Below, in pieces: positions 50,474 to 59,430 of a stretch of 64,000 nt of DNA. The notes beneath the pieces are model-generated. The model did no database searches and was not told the origin of the DNA. It saw only the letters and a program-made list of their open reading frames with translations. This DNA comes from Sulfolobales archaeon. GTDB lineage: Archaea; Thermoproteota; Thermoprotei_A; Sulfolobales; NBVN01. The DNA lies in the NCBI GenBank assembly GCA_026413885.1, contig JAOAKA010000001.1, positions 302,762-366,761 of the forward strand. Reading direction: 5' to 3'. The first letter of the stretch is position 1. Every line of letters starts with the position of its first letter. The translations under genes were made by a program, and so were the position numbers.

Positions 50474-51079
50474 TTAACTCGTAGTAGAGGTAAGACTGAG
50501 AACATAGCTAGCTATGAATTCATCACTTAACCAATCCACGTAGACTCTGCACAATCTAATTCCAGAGACGACTTCAATAACTTCTCTAACTACTTCCTCC
50601 AAACTCCTACCGCTTACATCAACTTCACATACCTTTTCCACCGGATGCTCGGAGAGAGCGTTACTAGTGCATACACCTACGAATTCAGCCTCAATATTTT
50701 CTCGCATTTTCTTTGCTGGCCACCCTCTTCTACTCAGTCTCTCAGCTAGCTCTATCGGGTTTATTCTTAAAATAATTATCTTATCTAAGATATCGTCATC
50801 TACAATCTCGCTGTAGTGACCAACTACTATAAGTCTACCCTTCTCTAGTGCTAGCTTTCTAACACGCTCTCTCAACCTCGATTCATCGATAACGAAGCTC
50901 GTTCTTTCGTTATCGTAATCTACATAGAGTCCCTCCTCAAGTGCTAGATTACTTAGCTCTACTAGGTCTACGCCCAGTAGTCTAGATATAGCTATTCCAA
51001 CATCTGACTTACCCGTACCGGGAGTACCACTAATAGCTATAACCCTCCAACTCTTACTACTAGTACTCAATCTAGCCAC
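50474..51079 (-). CDS. Adenylate kinase-like ATPase AK6/Fap7
   Basis: P-loop NMP-kinase of the Fap7/hCINAP family, required in archaea and eukaryotes for small ribosomal subunit maturation (with uS11). Walker A GTPGTGKS (18-25) follows VIAISGTPG; the NMP-binding segment and LVELSNLALEEGLYVDYDNERTSF-like stretch (seen in shorter pieces at 40-62) is characteristic, and GHYSEIV near 92 is the next conserved block. The lid is RLSRRGWPAKKMRENIEAE (about 113-131). Slightly long at 201 residues because of a hydrophobic C-terminal extension. Confidence 0.9.
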   Translation of the reverse strand: MARLSTSSKSWRVIAISGTPGTGKSDVGIAISRLLGVDLVELSNLALEEGLYVDYDNERTSFVIDESRLRERVRKLALEKGRLIVVGHYSEIVDDDILDKIIILRINPIELAERLSRRGWPAKKMRENIEAEFVGVCTSNALSEHPVEKVCEVDVSGRSLEEVVREVIEVVSGIRLCRVYVDWLSDEFIASYVLSLTSTTS

Positions 51080-51116
51080 CGAAGAAACATTGATAAGAAA
51101 CTAATTACAGTAAAAC

Positions 51117-52304
51117 ATGTACCTTATTAGCTGCCTGAATATCTTCGATATGGTGCTCTCACTGGGTTTCTGCGAGCTATGTGGTAGTAGCTCTAAAACT
51201 ATAAGTAACACTATAGGAGTTTGCGCAAACTGTCTTAGAAGTTGCGGTGAGAAGTCTCTGGAAGTAGCACGTAGAGCTCATAGAGACTATAGAGCAAGTA
51301 TGAAACTACCACTAGCAGTACCTAGGCACGGAGAGACAACGTGTAGAATCTGCATAAATGAGTGTTCTATATCTGAAGGCTCACGCGGATACTGCGGTTT
51401 CTGGACTGTGAAAAACGGGACTCTAAACCCTATCACATCAGACCCTAGCGTAGGCCTCGTCTTCTGGTACTACGATCCCCACCCTACAAACTGTGTTGCT
51501 GGACCACTCTGCCCAGCAAACACATCGAGAGGATATCCACAGTTCACTAAGTCTAAAGGAGTTGAAGTAGGCTATTACAACCTAGCTGTTTTCTATACTG
51601 CGTGCAATCTTAACTGCTTATTCTGCCAGAACTGGGAGCACAAGGCTATTCTAGCTGAAGATAGGTTGAAATCTAGATATAGAAAAACAGTAGGCGAACT
51701 TGTTGAAGAAGCTTTAAATAGGAGAGTTACCTGTGTTTGTTACTTTGGAGGAGATCCAGCACCTCAGATACATCACGCACTAGCAGCTTCTAGAAAAATT
51801 CTCGCCGAGAAGAATTCAGATGATGTAAAGAGGATCTGTTGGGAAACTAACGGACTCGAGAATACAGCAATTATGAAGCAGATGGCGGAACTCAGTCTAG
51901 TTTCCGGCGGTATAGTGAAGATCGATTGGAAAGCTTGGAGTCCGGAAGTCTATGAAGCACTAACTGGTGTAGATGGTCGAAAAGCTATTGAGAGACTTAC
52001 AACTAATGTTAAGCTAGTGTCGAGTCTAGCTAAAGACCGTAGTGAACCCCCACTATTAGTCATAAGCACACTCCTAGTTCCCGGATACGTAGACGAGTAT
52101 GAAGTCGGTAAGATAGCTGAGTTTCTAGCTTCAGTAGATAGTGAAATACCACTCATACTTCTCGCATTCCATCCAGACAATGTATTGCGAGATTTACCAC
52201 CAACGAGTAGAAGACATGTTGAAGCTGCTCAAAGAGAAGTTCTTAGTGCCGGTCTCAAGGAGGTCTACATAGGTAACGTGTGGCTTCTAGGAAACTATTA
52301 CTAG
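51117..52304 (+). CDS. Radical SAM protein (AmmeMemo/PflA-like)
   Basis: Radical SAM enzyme with the cluster motif CNLNCLFC (C163, C167, C170), followed by FGGDPAPQ near 215 (the GGE-like SAM motif). It also has an N-terminal Zn/Fe-S-like set CELCGSS (about 19) and CANCLRSC (about 36-43), and CRICINEC near 81-88, resembling pyruvate-formate-lyase activase-like and archaeal AmmeMemoRadiSam proteins. The frame starts at ATG 51117; ATG 51150 (giving MVLSLGFCELCG) is more like family N-termini. Function is likely radical-based modification of a partner protein or small molecule; not assignable. Confidence 0.85.
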   Translation: MYLISCLNIFDMVLSLGFCELCGSSSKTISNTIGVCANCLRSCGEKSLEVARRAHRDYRASMKLPLAVPRHGETTCRICINECSISEGSRGYCGFWTVKNGTLNPITSDPSVGLVFWYYDPHPTNCVAGPLCPANTSRGYPQFTKSKGVEVGYYNLAVFYTACNLNCLFCQNWEHKAILAEDRLKSRYRKTVGELVEEALNRRVTCVCYFGGDPAPQIHHALAASRKILAEKNSDDVKRICWETNGLENTAIMKQMAELSLVSGGIVKIDWKAWSPEVYEALTGVDGRKAIERLTTNVKLVSSLAKDRSEPPLLVISTLLVPGYVDEYEVGKIAEFLASVDSEIPLILLAFHPDNVLRDLPPTSRRHVEAAQREVLSAGLKEVYIGNVWLLGNYY

Positions 52305-52335
52305 CCCGAGAAGCCTACTTCTGAACTCAGTAGAC

Positions 52336-53052
52336 TCAGGCCTCTCTCCTTCGATCCGGTCTTTTCAATTTTCCTTGAACAACATTCTCCACAGGCTCTG
52401 AAGGATCTAAGACTACTTTAAAGAATAACCCAGTTCTACCCACATCATCTCTCCGGCTTAAGATTCTTATTCTCTCGGTGACAGTATCTACACTGATCCC
52501 CAATAGTTTAGCTACGTAGTGCTCGTAACCTACAACTGGAGCTGCTCGATGGCCTCCCTCGGTGGGAACTACTAAAATTAAAGACTTAGTTACTCCAGGC
52601 ACTCTAATATCTTTAACTAGCTCTTCGTAGGATATCCCGCCCCCAAATTTGTAGAATTCAGTCTCTCTAGGATTTAGCTTCTCTAAAGGAATAGACACAG
52701 CTATATCACCGCTAGAACTAAGCTCGTAGATAACTCTCATAGTCGATGTAGGTGTAGCTCTCAAAACGATTTTCCTATAAACCTTTAGTCCCCACCTATC
52801 TAAACATGCTTCAAAAATAGCTGGAGAAGTAGTGTGTAGTATCGCTATATCTACATCACTCTCACGATCTACATCACCTCTAGCTACAGAACCATGTAGA
52901 ATAGGTAGATAACTACACTGAACTAACACTTTCATTAAGTCAGCTGCGATACCTCTTAACTTCCTTAGAAGAAGCCACCTATGCTCATCATATACAACTT
53001 CTTTAAATTCTGGTGTTTTCAACACCTTATGCTTAGGATTTTTGTGATACAT
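52336..53052 (-). CDS. Archaeal nucleotidyltransferase-domain protein
   Basis: A Pol-beta-like nucleotidyltransferase fold: GSVARGD at 54-60 and D66/D68 in ESDVDIAI are the metal-binding set. After it the protein has EFYKFGGGISYEELVKDIRVPG near 131-152 and EGGHRAAPVVGYEHYVAKLLGI-type regions near 165-190 (read in pieces), seen in archaeal proteins with this domain. The C-terminal half resembles a HTH-containing domain. It may modify RNA or protein, or act as a MNT-like regulator. 238 residues. Confidence 0.75.
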   Translation of the reverse strand: MYHKNPKHKVLKTPEFKEVVYDEHRWLLLRKLRGIAADLMKVLVQCSYLPILHGSVARGDVDRESDVDIAILHTTSPAIFEACLDRWGLKVYRKIVLRATPTSTMRVIYELSSSGDIAVSIPLEKLNPRETEFYKFGGGISYEELVKDIRVPGVTKSLILVVPTEGGHRAAPVVGYEHYVAKLLGISVDTVTERIRILSRRDDVGRTGLFFKVVLDPSEPVENVVQGKLKRPDRRREA

Positions 53053-53122
53053 GTATCTCCATCCAACACTACTCTATAGAAATTAAAGAATCCAACAGAA
53101 GTTATCGAAAACCGGCTATAGG

Positions 53123-53731
53123 TCAGCTAATTACTACCTGCTGTAAATCTTCTGGGGTATCTACATCAAATAAAACACCTAGATCATCAACATCTAGGTA
53201 GCGCACAAACTCTCCACACCTGGATATTAGGCCTTTAAGTCCTCGCTCATCTTCACTTATTTTCAATGCTTCTCTAATTAAATTCCCTAGAAGAACTAGA
53301 GGATGACCTCCCTTTCCGCGATATCTCGGAATTACGATACAATCACTACCGCAGAGTGAGCTTACTGAAGTGACTATATGTCTGAGGGTTTCAGTCTTTA
53401 TGAATGGAACGTCGGATGGGTGAATCGCTACCAGTTTAGAGTACTTAAGTAATCTCCTTACACCAGCGATAACGGATGTAGACATCCCCAAAGTGAAATT
53501 GGGATTGTAGATAAATTTAACCTCGAGATCAGCAAGTACTTCAACTATTCTTTCGTACTCGTATCCGACAACAACTACTATTTCATCGAAAACAGATGAG
53601 TTTAGAAACTTTCTCGCTGTAATCCTAACCATGAAATCCTCTCCAAACTCACTATCGAGAACTCTATAGAGCATCTTGTTGACGCCGAAACGTCTTGATT
53701 CACCAGCTGCTAGAAGTACAGCAGACTTCAA
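53123..53731 (-). CDS. MobA/MocA-like nucleotidyltransferase
   Basis: GT-A fold NTP transferase. The N-terminal LLAAGESRRFGVNKML (6-21) is the nucleotide-binding signature, and AIHPSDVPFIK near 96-106 gives the metal-binding Asp; GKGGHPLVLLG near 138-148 is also conserved. It resembles molybdenum cofactor cytidylyltransferase MocA (or guanylyltransferase MobA), which matures the cofactor of xanthine dehydrogenase-family enzymes. It is next to and co-directional with the molybdenum hydroxylase operon, which supports that role. 202 residues. Confidence 0.85.
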   Translation of the reverse strand: MKSAVLLAAGESRRFGVNKMLYRVLDSEFGEDFMVRITARKFLNSSVFDEIVVVVGYEYERIVEVLADLEVKFIYNPNFTLGMSTSVIAGVRRLLKYSKLVAIHPSDVPFIKTETLRHIVTSVSSLCGSDCIVIPRYRGKGGHPLVLLGNLIREALKISEDERGLKGLISRCGEFVRYLDVDDLGVLFDVDTPEDLQQVVIS

Positions 53732-53963
53732 GACCTAGACCTAGGCGATATGTGGCTGTGAAACTTATAACGGAAATCTTCAAACTACGGAGACTCTCCA
53801 CTTACTTTAAGCTAGACAGCGGATGAGCTCTTGAATACTCCCTCACTCTTAATAGCTACTTATCTAGCTCCCTAGCCATAGCATGTCTTAATCAAAGCCG
53901 CATTTTGTAGATGTAGAGTCTCATAGCTATCTAAGTCTTAAGCTATTGAATAGCAGTTATAGG

Positions 53964-54446
53964 TTATCTAACTTGAGTTCTTCTCTCAAGAACCTTTTCG
54001 ATAGCCATCAAGACTCTGGGATACGTGCCGCAGCGACATAAATTCCCCTCTATAGCTTTGGCTATGTCCTCTCTAGAAGGCTTCAAAGAGTTTTCTAATG
54101 CCTTCTTGATGAACGCATATGAAGTTAGAGCCATAGCTGGACTACAGTAGCCACATTGTACAGCAAAGCTTTTACTGAACTCAGAAGCTAACTCCATGAA
54201 TAAGTCGTCCGACTGTAACCCCTCAACTGTAACTATATTACTTCCGTTGATTTGAACTGTTAGAAGTAGGCAGGAAACTACCGGTACATTGCTTACTAAG
54301 ACTGTACAAGCACCACACTCACCTCTTTCACAACCTCTTTTTACGCTCTTAATCCCCAATCTAAGCCTTAAAGTATCTAGAAGTACTTCATTGGGCTCTA
54401 CATCTACTTCAACGACACGTCCATTCAAAGTGAAGACTACACGCAT
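53964..54446 (-). CDS. Molybdenum hydroxylase, [2Fe-2S] small subunit
   Basis: The CoxS/CutC-type iron-sulfur subunit, 160 residues. The first plant-type cluster has C39, C44, C47 and C59 (CERGECGACTVLV and SCLL). The second has C97, C100, C136 and C138 (CGYCSPAMAL and GNLCRCGTYP). All eight ligands are present. It is the last of the L-M-S operon; its start overlaps the stop of the FAD subunit gene by 1 bp. Confidence 0.95.
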   Translation of the reverse strand: MRVVFTLNGRVVEVDVEPNEVLLDTLRLRLGIKSVKRGCERGECGACTVLVSNVPVVSCLLLTVQINGSNIVTVEGLQSDDLFMELASEFSKSFAVQCGYCSPAMALTSYAFIKKALENSLKPSREDIAKAIEGNLCRCGTYPRVLMAIEKVLERRTQVR

Positions 54447-55309
54447 TACTCAACACCTAGAGCTCTACTGAGAGTGTCTAGAGTCAGCCTATGACTCATC
54501 TCCCTCCTATACCAAGACGTAGACCTAATGTCGTCTATAGGCGAGACCTCACCAGCAACAAATCTAGCTGCTTCTTCTACTAGCTTCATCTCAATTTTCT
54601 TACCTCTCAATACTTCCTCAGCTCTATAGGCTCTAATAGGTGTTGGAGCTACCGAGTTAAGCGCTATTCTAATGTCTTCAACAACGCTATTAGATATCTT
54701 AGCTGTAACTGCTACCGCAACTATAGACAGGGTAAATCCTCCTCTCCTACCTAGCTTCACATAGGACCACTTAGTCCAATTCGACTTCCTAACGACTATT
54801 TCCTTAAGGATTTCTCCATAGCCTATAGCCGTCTTTCTATATCCTGTGAAAAACTTAGATACGGGTACTACTCTAAGCCCACTCCTTCCAGCAATAGTGA
54901 GTTCAGCGTCGTATGCTAGTAGTGGTGGAGCTGTATCTGCTGCTGGTGAAGCAGTACATAAATTACCACCTATAGTAGCCAAATTCCTAATCTGCCAAGA
55001 CCCCATCGACTCTATAGCAGCTCTCAGTAAGGGTAAATTCTCAGAGATAGTGTGTGACTCCAGTATTTCTTGAAGTTTTGTGGCGGCTCCAATCCTAATA
55101 AACTCTCCAGCATCTACTATACCTCTAAGCTCTGCTATAGAGTTTATATCTATGAGTGCTCGCACTTTAGCTCTAGAGGTCTTTATATCTACTAAGAGAT
55201 CTGTCCCCCCGGCGACAATTTTAGAGCCTTCGATATTTAATAGTAGTTCTATAGCTTCTTCGAGAGTCTTAGGGCGGTAGTACTCTACTTTCGGAATACT
55301 GTAGTACAT
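54446..55309 (-). CDS. Molybdenum hydroxylase, FAD-binding medium subunit
   Basis: The CoxM/CutB type, 287 residues. FAD-binding motif AGGTDLLVD (33-41) and the second ATIGGNLCTASPAADTAP near 112-129 fit the family. It has a C-terminal CO-dehydrogenase-flavoprotein domain of the usual length. Positioned 7 bp after the large-subunit gene, and overlapping the small-subunit gene by 1 bp, so the three subunits are cotranscribed. Confidence 0.94.
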   Translation of the reverse strand: MYYSIPKVEYYRPKTLEEAIELLLNIEGSKIVAGGTDLLVDIKTSRAKVRALIDINSIAELRGIVDAGEFIRIGAATKLQEILESHTISENLPLLRAAIESMGSWQIRNLATIGGNLCTASPAADTAPPLLAYDAELTIAGRSGLRVVPVSKFFTGYRKTAIGYGEILKEIVVRKSNWTKWSYVKLGRRGGFTLSIVAVAVTAKISNSVVEDIRIALNSVAPTPIRAYRAEEVLRGKKIEMKLVEEAARFVAGEVSPIDDIRSTSWYRREMSHRLTLDTLSRALGVE

Positions 55310-55316
55310 AAATCGA

Positions 55317-57647
55317 TCACCTAGAACTGTCTCTTGTTAGAGAATATACTTTATCTAGGGTTAGAGGTAGCTCCGTAACTCGAATACCTAGTGCGTGACT
55401 TAAGGCGTTGGCTATGGCGGCCGGCATAGGTATGAAAGCCATTTCGCCAACTCCCTTAGCTCCGAAGGGTCCGTATTCCCAGAGATCTTCAACAAAGATT
55501 GCCTCCCTAATTACGGGAGTCTCATGAGATGTCGGTATAACGTAATCAGTTAGATTATCATTAATTATCCTCCCATCTTCTGAAATAACTAGTTTCTCCA
55601 TTAATGTGTAACCCAGTCCCTGCACTATAGCTCCTTCAACTTGGGTTTTAACAGCTTCTGGGTTAATTACTTTACCTACAGCTAGAGCTGGATGTACTTC
55701 CAGCACCCTCACCTTACCCGTAAAAGTATCGACTTCAACTTCAGCTACTACGGCTATAAAGCTAAATGCTGGATACGCGAAACCCTGTCCAACTTCATCG
55801 TTGAATACACCCTTCGGTAGGAAGAAGTAGCCTGTCGCTGAGAGGTCTACTCCCTTACTATATGCTAAAGCTATAAGTTCTTCCCATTTCATCTTAACCT
55901 TATCACCTACTACTACTTCACCACTAGACATCTTGATCTCTTCTTTCTGAACATTGAAGTATTCCGCAAGAAAGCTCTCTAACCTGCTCCTGATCTTTCC
56001 GGCTGCTACTAGTATTCCTATAGCACCTACACTAGTACCTCTCGAAGCATGTGTAGCTCCAGTGTCCGGCGCATCTGTTGTTCCGAAGACTATGTTGACC
56101 TTCTCGAACGGGCAGCCTAAAACTTCGGCTACGAGCTGTCTGTGGGAACTTGATGGGGAACCCTGCCCGATTTCCACTATGCCTGTGTAGACACTAACAG
56201 AACCATCTCGAGATATATGTATATAGGAATTAGACCAGTCCGGCACAGCTCTACTTGTGCTATTACCGTGCCAACCGACAGCTACTCCAATCCCCCTCCT
56301 AAATCGCCCTGCTCTACTCTCTTCATACATTCTTCTCTTAATTCTCCAGTTACTCTCACTAGCGAGCTTCTTTAGAGCGTCATATATACCTACAGACGAC
56401 ATCAACATCTGACCAGTTATAGTTTCACTGCTTGGTCTAAGCATGTTGATTAATCTGAGATCGATGGGGTCAAATCCCAGTTTCTCAGCTAGTTGATCCA
56501 TTTGAGCTTCAGCTGCAAATTGAACTGATGGATTTCCGAACCCTCGGAAAGACCCCTGTGGAACCTTGTTAGTATAGACACAGTAGCCGTCGATTTTAGC
56601 GTTAGGTACGTAGTATGGACCTGAAGAGTGCATTGTAGCTCTCCAGAGTATGAAGGGACCTCTATTAGCGTAAGCACCGGTATCGTGTACTATGGTTACC
56701 TCGATCGCAGTTAATTTACCGTCTTGCGTAGCTCCTGACTTATACCTTATTACAGTAGCTTCTCGCTTAGGGTGTATCTGCATAGAGTCTTCTCTAGTAT
56801 AATAGAGTAGTACCGGTCTTCTGAGGTGGTAGGCTGCTAGAGCTGCTCTCGCAGCTACTAGAGGACCTTCATCATCTTTTCCACCAAATCCTCCCCCGAT
56901 ATAGGGAGCTACGATCTTTACGTAGCTCGATGGAATTCCAAGAACTTTAGCCACTATCTTCTGACCTAGGTGTGGGTATTGAATTGTGGCTATCACGGTA
57001 ATTCTATTTTCTAGGTCAGGTATTGCGAGAGCTGCTTCCGGCTCCAAGTATGCGTGTTCCTGGTGGTGGGTTCTATAGGTATTCTCTACTACGACATCGG
57101 CCTTACTAAAGCCACTATCTACATCACCTTTCCTCACCCTAGTTTTAAAGGCTATGTTAGTTCCTAGTGCTTCGTGAACAAGGATGTCCTGTCTCTCCAT
57201 AGCTTCTAGAGAGTTGTAGAGAGCTGGTAGAGGGTCTACATCTAAAACTACTTCTTCTACTGCACTGTTAACTGTGTCTGGATCTCTACCGACTACTACT
57301 GCTACAGGTTCTCCATAGTATCTAACTTTTCTTTCTGCTAGAAGTGGTTGGTCAGGTATGGCGTAGCCAACCTGGTTTTCACCAGGGATATCGCGGTAGG
57401 TGAGAACTTGGTGGACCTTAGGGTTTTTCAGTATGTGGTCATAGCTTATCTTTCTAATTCTAGCGTGTGGAATTCTAGCTAGAGCCAGTCTAGCAACAAG
57501 AAATCCTTCTTCGAAGAAATCCTCAACGAATCTAGCTCTACCTAGTACTTTCTCAATTGAGTCTACTCTCTCGAGACTTTTTCCTACAGCGATAAATGAT
57601 TCAGCAACAAACCATCTCCTAATGATGATTTCAGGATCTTCAACCAT
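55317..57647 (-). CDS. Molybdenum hydroxylase, large (Mo-cofactor) subunit
   Basis: The CoxL/XdhB-type catalytic subunit, 776 residues. Cofactor motifs: GGGFGGKDDEG near 250, GSFRGFGNPSVQFAAE near 362-377, GQGSPSSSHRQL near 483-494, and the catalytic Glu in GAKGVGEMAF near 735. The active-site loop lacks the CoxL-type cysteine (AYRCSFR), so it is not a CO dehydrogenase; an aldehyde or N-heterocycle hydroxylase (such as glyceraldehyde or purine-like substrates) is more likely. It is the first gene of the L-M-S operon, divergent from uspA; a TATA-like CAGTATATTATG lies upstream on the minus strand. Confidence 0.93.
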   Translation of the reverse strand: MVEDPEIIIRRWFVAESFIAVGKSLERVDSIEKVLGRARFVEDFFEEGFLVARLALARIPHARIRKISYDHILKNPKVHQVLTYRDIPGENQVGYAIPDQPLLAERKVRYYGEPVAVVVGRDPDTVNSAVEEVVLDVDPLPALYNSLEAMERQDILVHEALGTNIAFKTRVRKGDVDSGFSKADVVVENTYRTHHQEHAYLEPEAALAIPDLENRITVIATIQYPHLGQKIVAKVLGIPSSYVKIVAPYIGGGFGGKDDEGPLVAARAALAAYHLRRPVLLYYTREDSMQIHPKREATVIRYKSGATQDGKLTAIEVTIVHDTGAYANRGPFILWRATMHSSGPYYVPNAKIDGYCVYTNKVPQGSFRGFGNPSVQFAAEAQMDQLAEKLGFDPIDLRLINMLRPSSETITGQMLMSSVGIYDALKKLASESNWRIKRRMYEESRAGRFRRGIGVAVGWHGNSTSRAVPDWSNSYIHISRDGSVSVYTGIVEIGQGSPSSSHRQLVAEVLGCPFEKVNIVFGTTDAPDTGATHASRGTSVGAIGILVAAGKIRSRLESFLAEYFNVQKEEIKMSSGEVVVGDKVKMKWEELIALAYSKGVDLSATGYFFLPKGVFNDEVGQGFAYPAFSFIAVVAEVEVDTFTGKVRVLEVHPALAVGKVINPEAVKTQVEGAIVQGLGYTLMEKLVISEDGRIINDNLTDYVIPTSHETPVIREAIFVEDLWEYGPFGAKGVGEMAFIPMPAAIANALSHALGIRVTELPLTLDKVYSLTRDSSR

Positions 57648-57723
57648 CCTTAATACCCATAATATACTGCACCGGGCACTCGCCTTTATATTTGCTCTTC
57701 AAAATTACACCGGTGTAGAGTGA

Positions 57724-58143
57724 ATGTATGTTCGAGAACCTACTTATGTAGTAAGCTATATGTTTAAGAGAATACTAGTTCCTATCGACGGCTCTTCACA
57801 CAGCATTAAAGCTCTAGATGTCGCTTTAGACTTCGCGAAGAGATACGGCTCAGTAATAACAGCCTTCATAGTAGATGATGGAAATATAGGACCTATAGAA
57901 AAAGTTCGCGAAGTAGTAGAATCGATCTCTAGGAAAGCTGGAGTAAGCATCGAATTCAAGATCGCTAAACTAGACCCGACGACATCTATTTCAACAGCTA
58001 TAGTTGAAGAAGTCTCAAGAGGGGGTTACGACCTCGTTGTCGTATCTGCTAGGGGGAGAACAGTAAATCCAGAATTAATCATAGGGTCAGTTACTCTTTC
58101 GGTAGTTGTAAATGTGCCTGTCTCAGTGTTCGTAGTAAGATAG
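57724..58143 (+). CDS. Universal stress protein (UspA family)
   Basis: A 139-residue Usp-domain protein. It has the MFKRILVPIDGSSHSIKAL start (13-31) and the ATP-type end GSVTLSVVVNVPVSVFVV, but the G2xG9xG(S/T) loop is only partly kept (ARGRT..ELIIGSVT), so nucleotide binding is possible but not sure. The ATG at 57724 has GGTG upstream and a CTTTATATTT box at 57684-57693; the shorter start at 57760 would match most Usp N-termini, so the extra 12 residues are uncertain. Function is unclear, likely stress or signalling. Confidence 0.88.
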   Translation: MYVREPTYVVSYMFKRILVPIDGSSHSIKALDVALDFAKRYGSVITAFIVDDGNIGPIEKVREVVESISRKAGVSIEFKIAKLDPTTSISTAIVEEVSRGGYDLVVVSARGRTVNPELIIGSVTLSVVVNVPVSVFVVR

Positions 58144-58235
58144 CAGAATTGAAAACATGTAAACATATCTCCAGCACTATCGTTTAAACTACACACCGCA
58201 GTGTCTTAGTTAACGCATAGTGAGTAGTAATAAAC

Positions 58236-58985
58236 TTGAGGCTTCAACTATTTGTGGTGTTAGTACTGAAAATATTTCCAGAATACCTGCTATACCTAGC
58301 GAGACCTAATAGAAGTATTTCTAACTTAGTAAAAACACTCTATAAGTGTGGAGAAAACAGTAAAGCTGTGTTCGTAGTTAAACCTTCTGTAGTACCAGTC
58401 TGGCTCTATAGTAGACGAATAGCTAACATCGCTATTCCACCATCATCTATAGTGGTAGACTACAGCGTCTTAGAGACATGTAATATAGAAGAACCCGACT
58501 ACAGAGTTGCTGAAGAAGTTTGGATCGATGGGAAGTCTTTTCCCCTAACTGAAGATATATCTAGAAAAAGAGAAAACTGCCTTCTAGTAGACACTCTTGA
58601 AGAGGTATTCGGTAGCTTAAGTAATAGTGGAAGATGCTACGTAGTCTGTGAATACGAAATGCGCGAACTCCTCAAGATTCTCTTAAACCCTGTTGTTTCC
58701 GATTTGAGTACACTGAGAGAAGTAGATAGAGTAAGAGTGGAAGGCTTCATAAGCACTTTCTGGTCTACACACCCAGTGCTCTACGGTCTTAGATTAGACA
58801 GCAAGATGGATCTCGAAGTAGTAAATATAGATAAGACCCTTCTAAGACACTACGTAAAGACTCTAGCGTTTCTAGATCGCTACGTGCTCCTCTCTGAAGT
58901 TCCTTACTCTAATTCAATACTGTTTACTGGATACAGTAGAGAACTTCTAGAAGCAGCTGTTCGAGCAGTTCTATACTCGTGCTAG
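58236..58985 (+). CDS. Protein of unknown function
   Basis: A 249-residue soluble protein; no known family recognised. Features: a hydrophobic N-terminus (LQLFVVLVLKIFPEYLLY), alternating beta/alpha regions (KAVFVVKPSVVPVWLY, SSIVVDYSVLETCN), an isolated CYVVCEYEMRELLKILL and a final helical part. Six or so scattered cysteines, no clear metal pattern. Its end overlaps the convergent L35Ae gene by 4 bp. The alpha/beta pattern might hint at a P-loop-like or RadA-like remnant fold without a Walker motif, which I cannot support further. Confidence 0.5.
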   Translation: MRLQLFVVLVLKIFPEYLLYLARPNRSISNLVKTLYKCGENSKAVFVVKPSVVPVWLYSRRIANIAIPPSSIVVDYSVLETCNIEEPDYRVAEEVWIDGKSFPLTEDISRKRENCLLVDTLEEVFGSLSNSGRCYVVCEYEMRELLKILLNPVVSDLSTLREVDRVRVEGFISTFWSTHPVLYGLRLDSKMDLEVVNIDKTLLRHYVKTLAFLDRYVLLSEVPYSNSILFTGYSRELLEAAVRAVLYSC

Positions 58986-59263
58986 AGAATAGCTACTTCA
59001 GCTCCCGCGAGTTGTCCAGGTATGTTTCTATTGAATACAGCTATGACTACACCATTCTTTCCGGTTCCATGAGCCCTTACTATTTTCCCTAGATATGTGT
59101 TTCCGTAACTATCTACTACCTTCACCTTACGGCCTATGAATGAGTGAATACTTGAGGAGGTTGATAGAATCTTTATGTAGACTTGATCTACATACTGCCT
59201 ACTAGAACCTCTCCTATACCCCAAAACTATCCCTAGAGTCTTTGACTCAGTTGCGCCGCACAC
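58982..59263 (-). CDS. rpl35ae: Ribosomal protein L35Ae (eL33)
   Basis: Large-subunit ribosomal protein found in Crenarchaeota and eukaryotes. GIVLGYRRGSSRQYVDQVYI (about 10-29), GRKVKVVD, LGKIVRAHGTGKNGVVIAVF (about 60-80) and the end GQLAGAEVAIL match the eL33 fold. The frame is open from 59311, but GTG at 59263 has GAGGTG with a six-base spacer and gives a normal 93-residue protein; the first 16 residues of the longer form do not look like the family. It converges with the unknown gene at 58.2 kb. Confidence 0.9.
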   Translation of the reverse strand: MCGATESKTLGIVLGYRRGSSRQYVDQVYIKILSTSSSIHSFIGRKVKVVDSYGNTYLGKIVRAHGTGKNGVVIAVFNRNIPGQLAGAEVAIL

Positions 59264-59430
59264 AGTATACACCTCTAGATATGAAAATCTCGAGAATATA
59301 AAGTTAAACAAAAATCAGCCCTCTGTTTAAAGCTACGAAGATCTGCCGTAGGAGAGATAGCTTCAGGTGTTATACAGTGTTTAAAACTTTGCTATAAAAC
59401 TCTGCTAGTTAATTCACTAAGGGCGTAACA

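Noticed and set aside
55317-57647. Assignment of the Mo hydroxylase as aerobic CO dehydrogenase (CoxL)
   Set aside because: The active-site Cys loop of CoxL (AYRCSFR) is not present; the loop reads GSFRGFGNP as in other xanthine-oxidase-family members.
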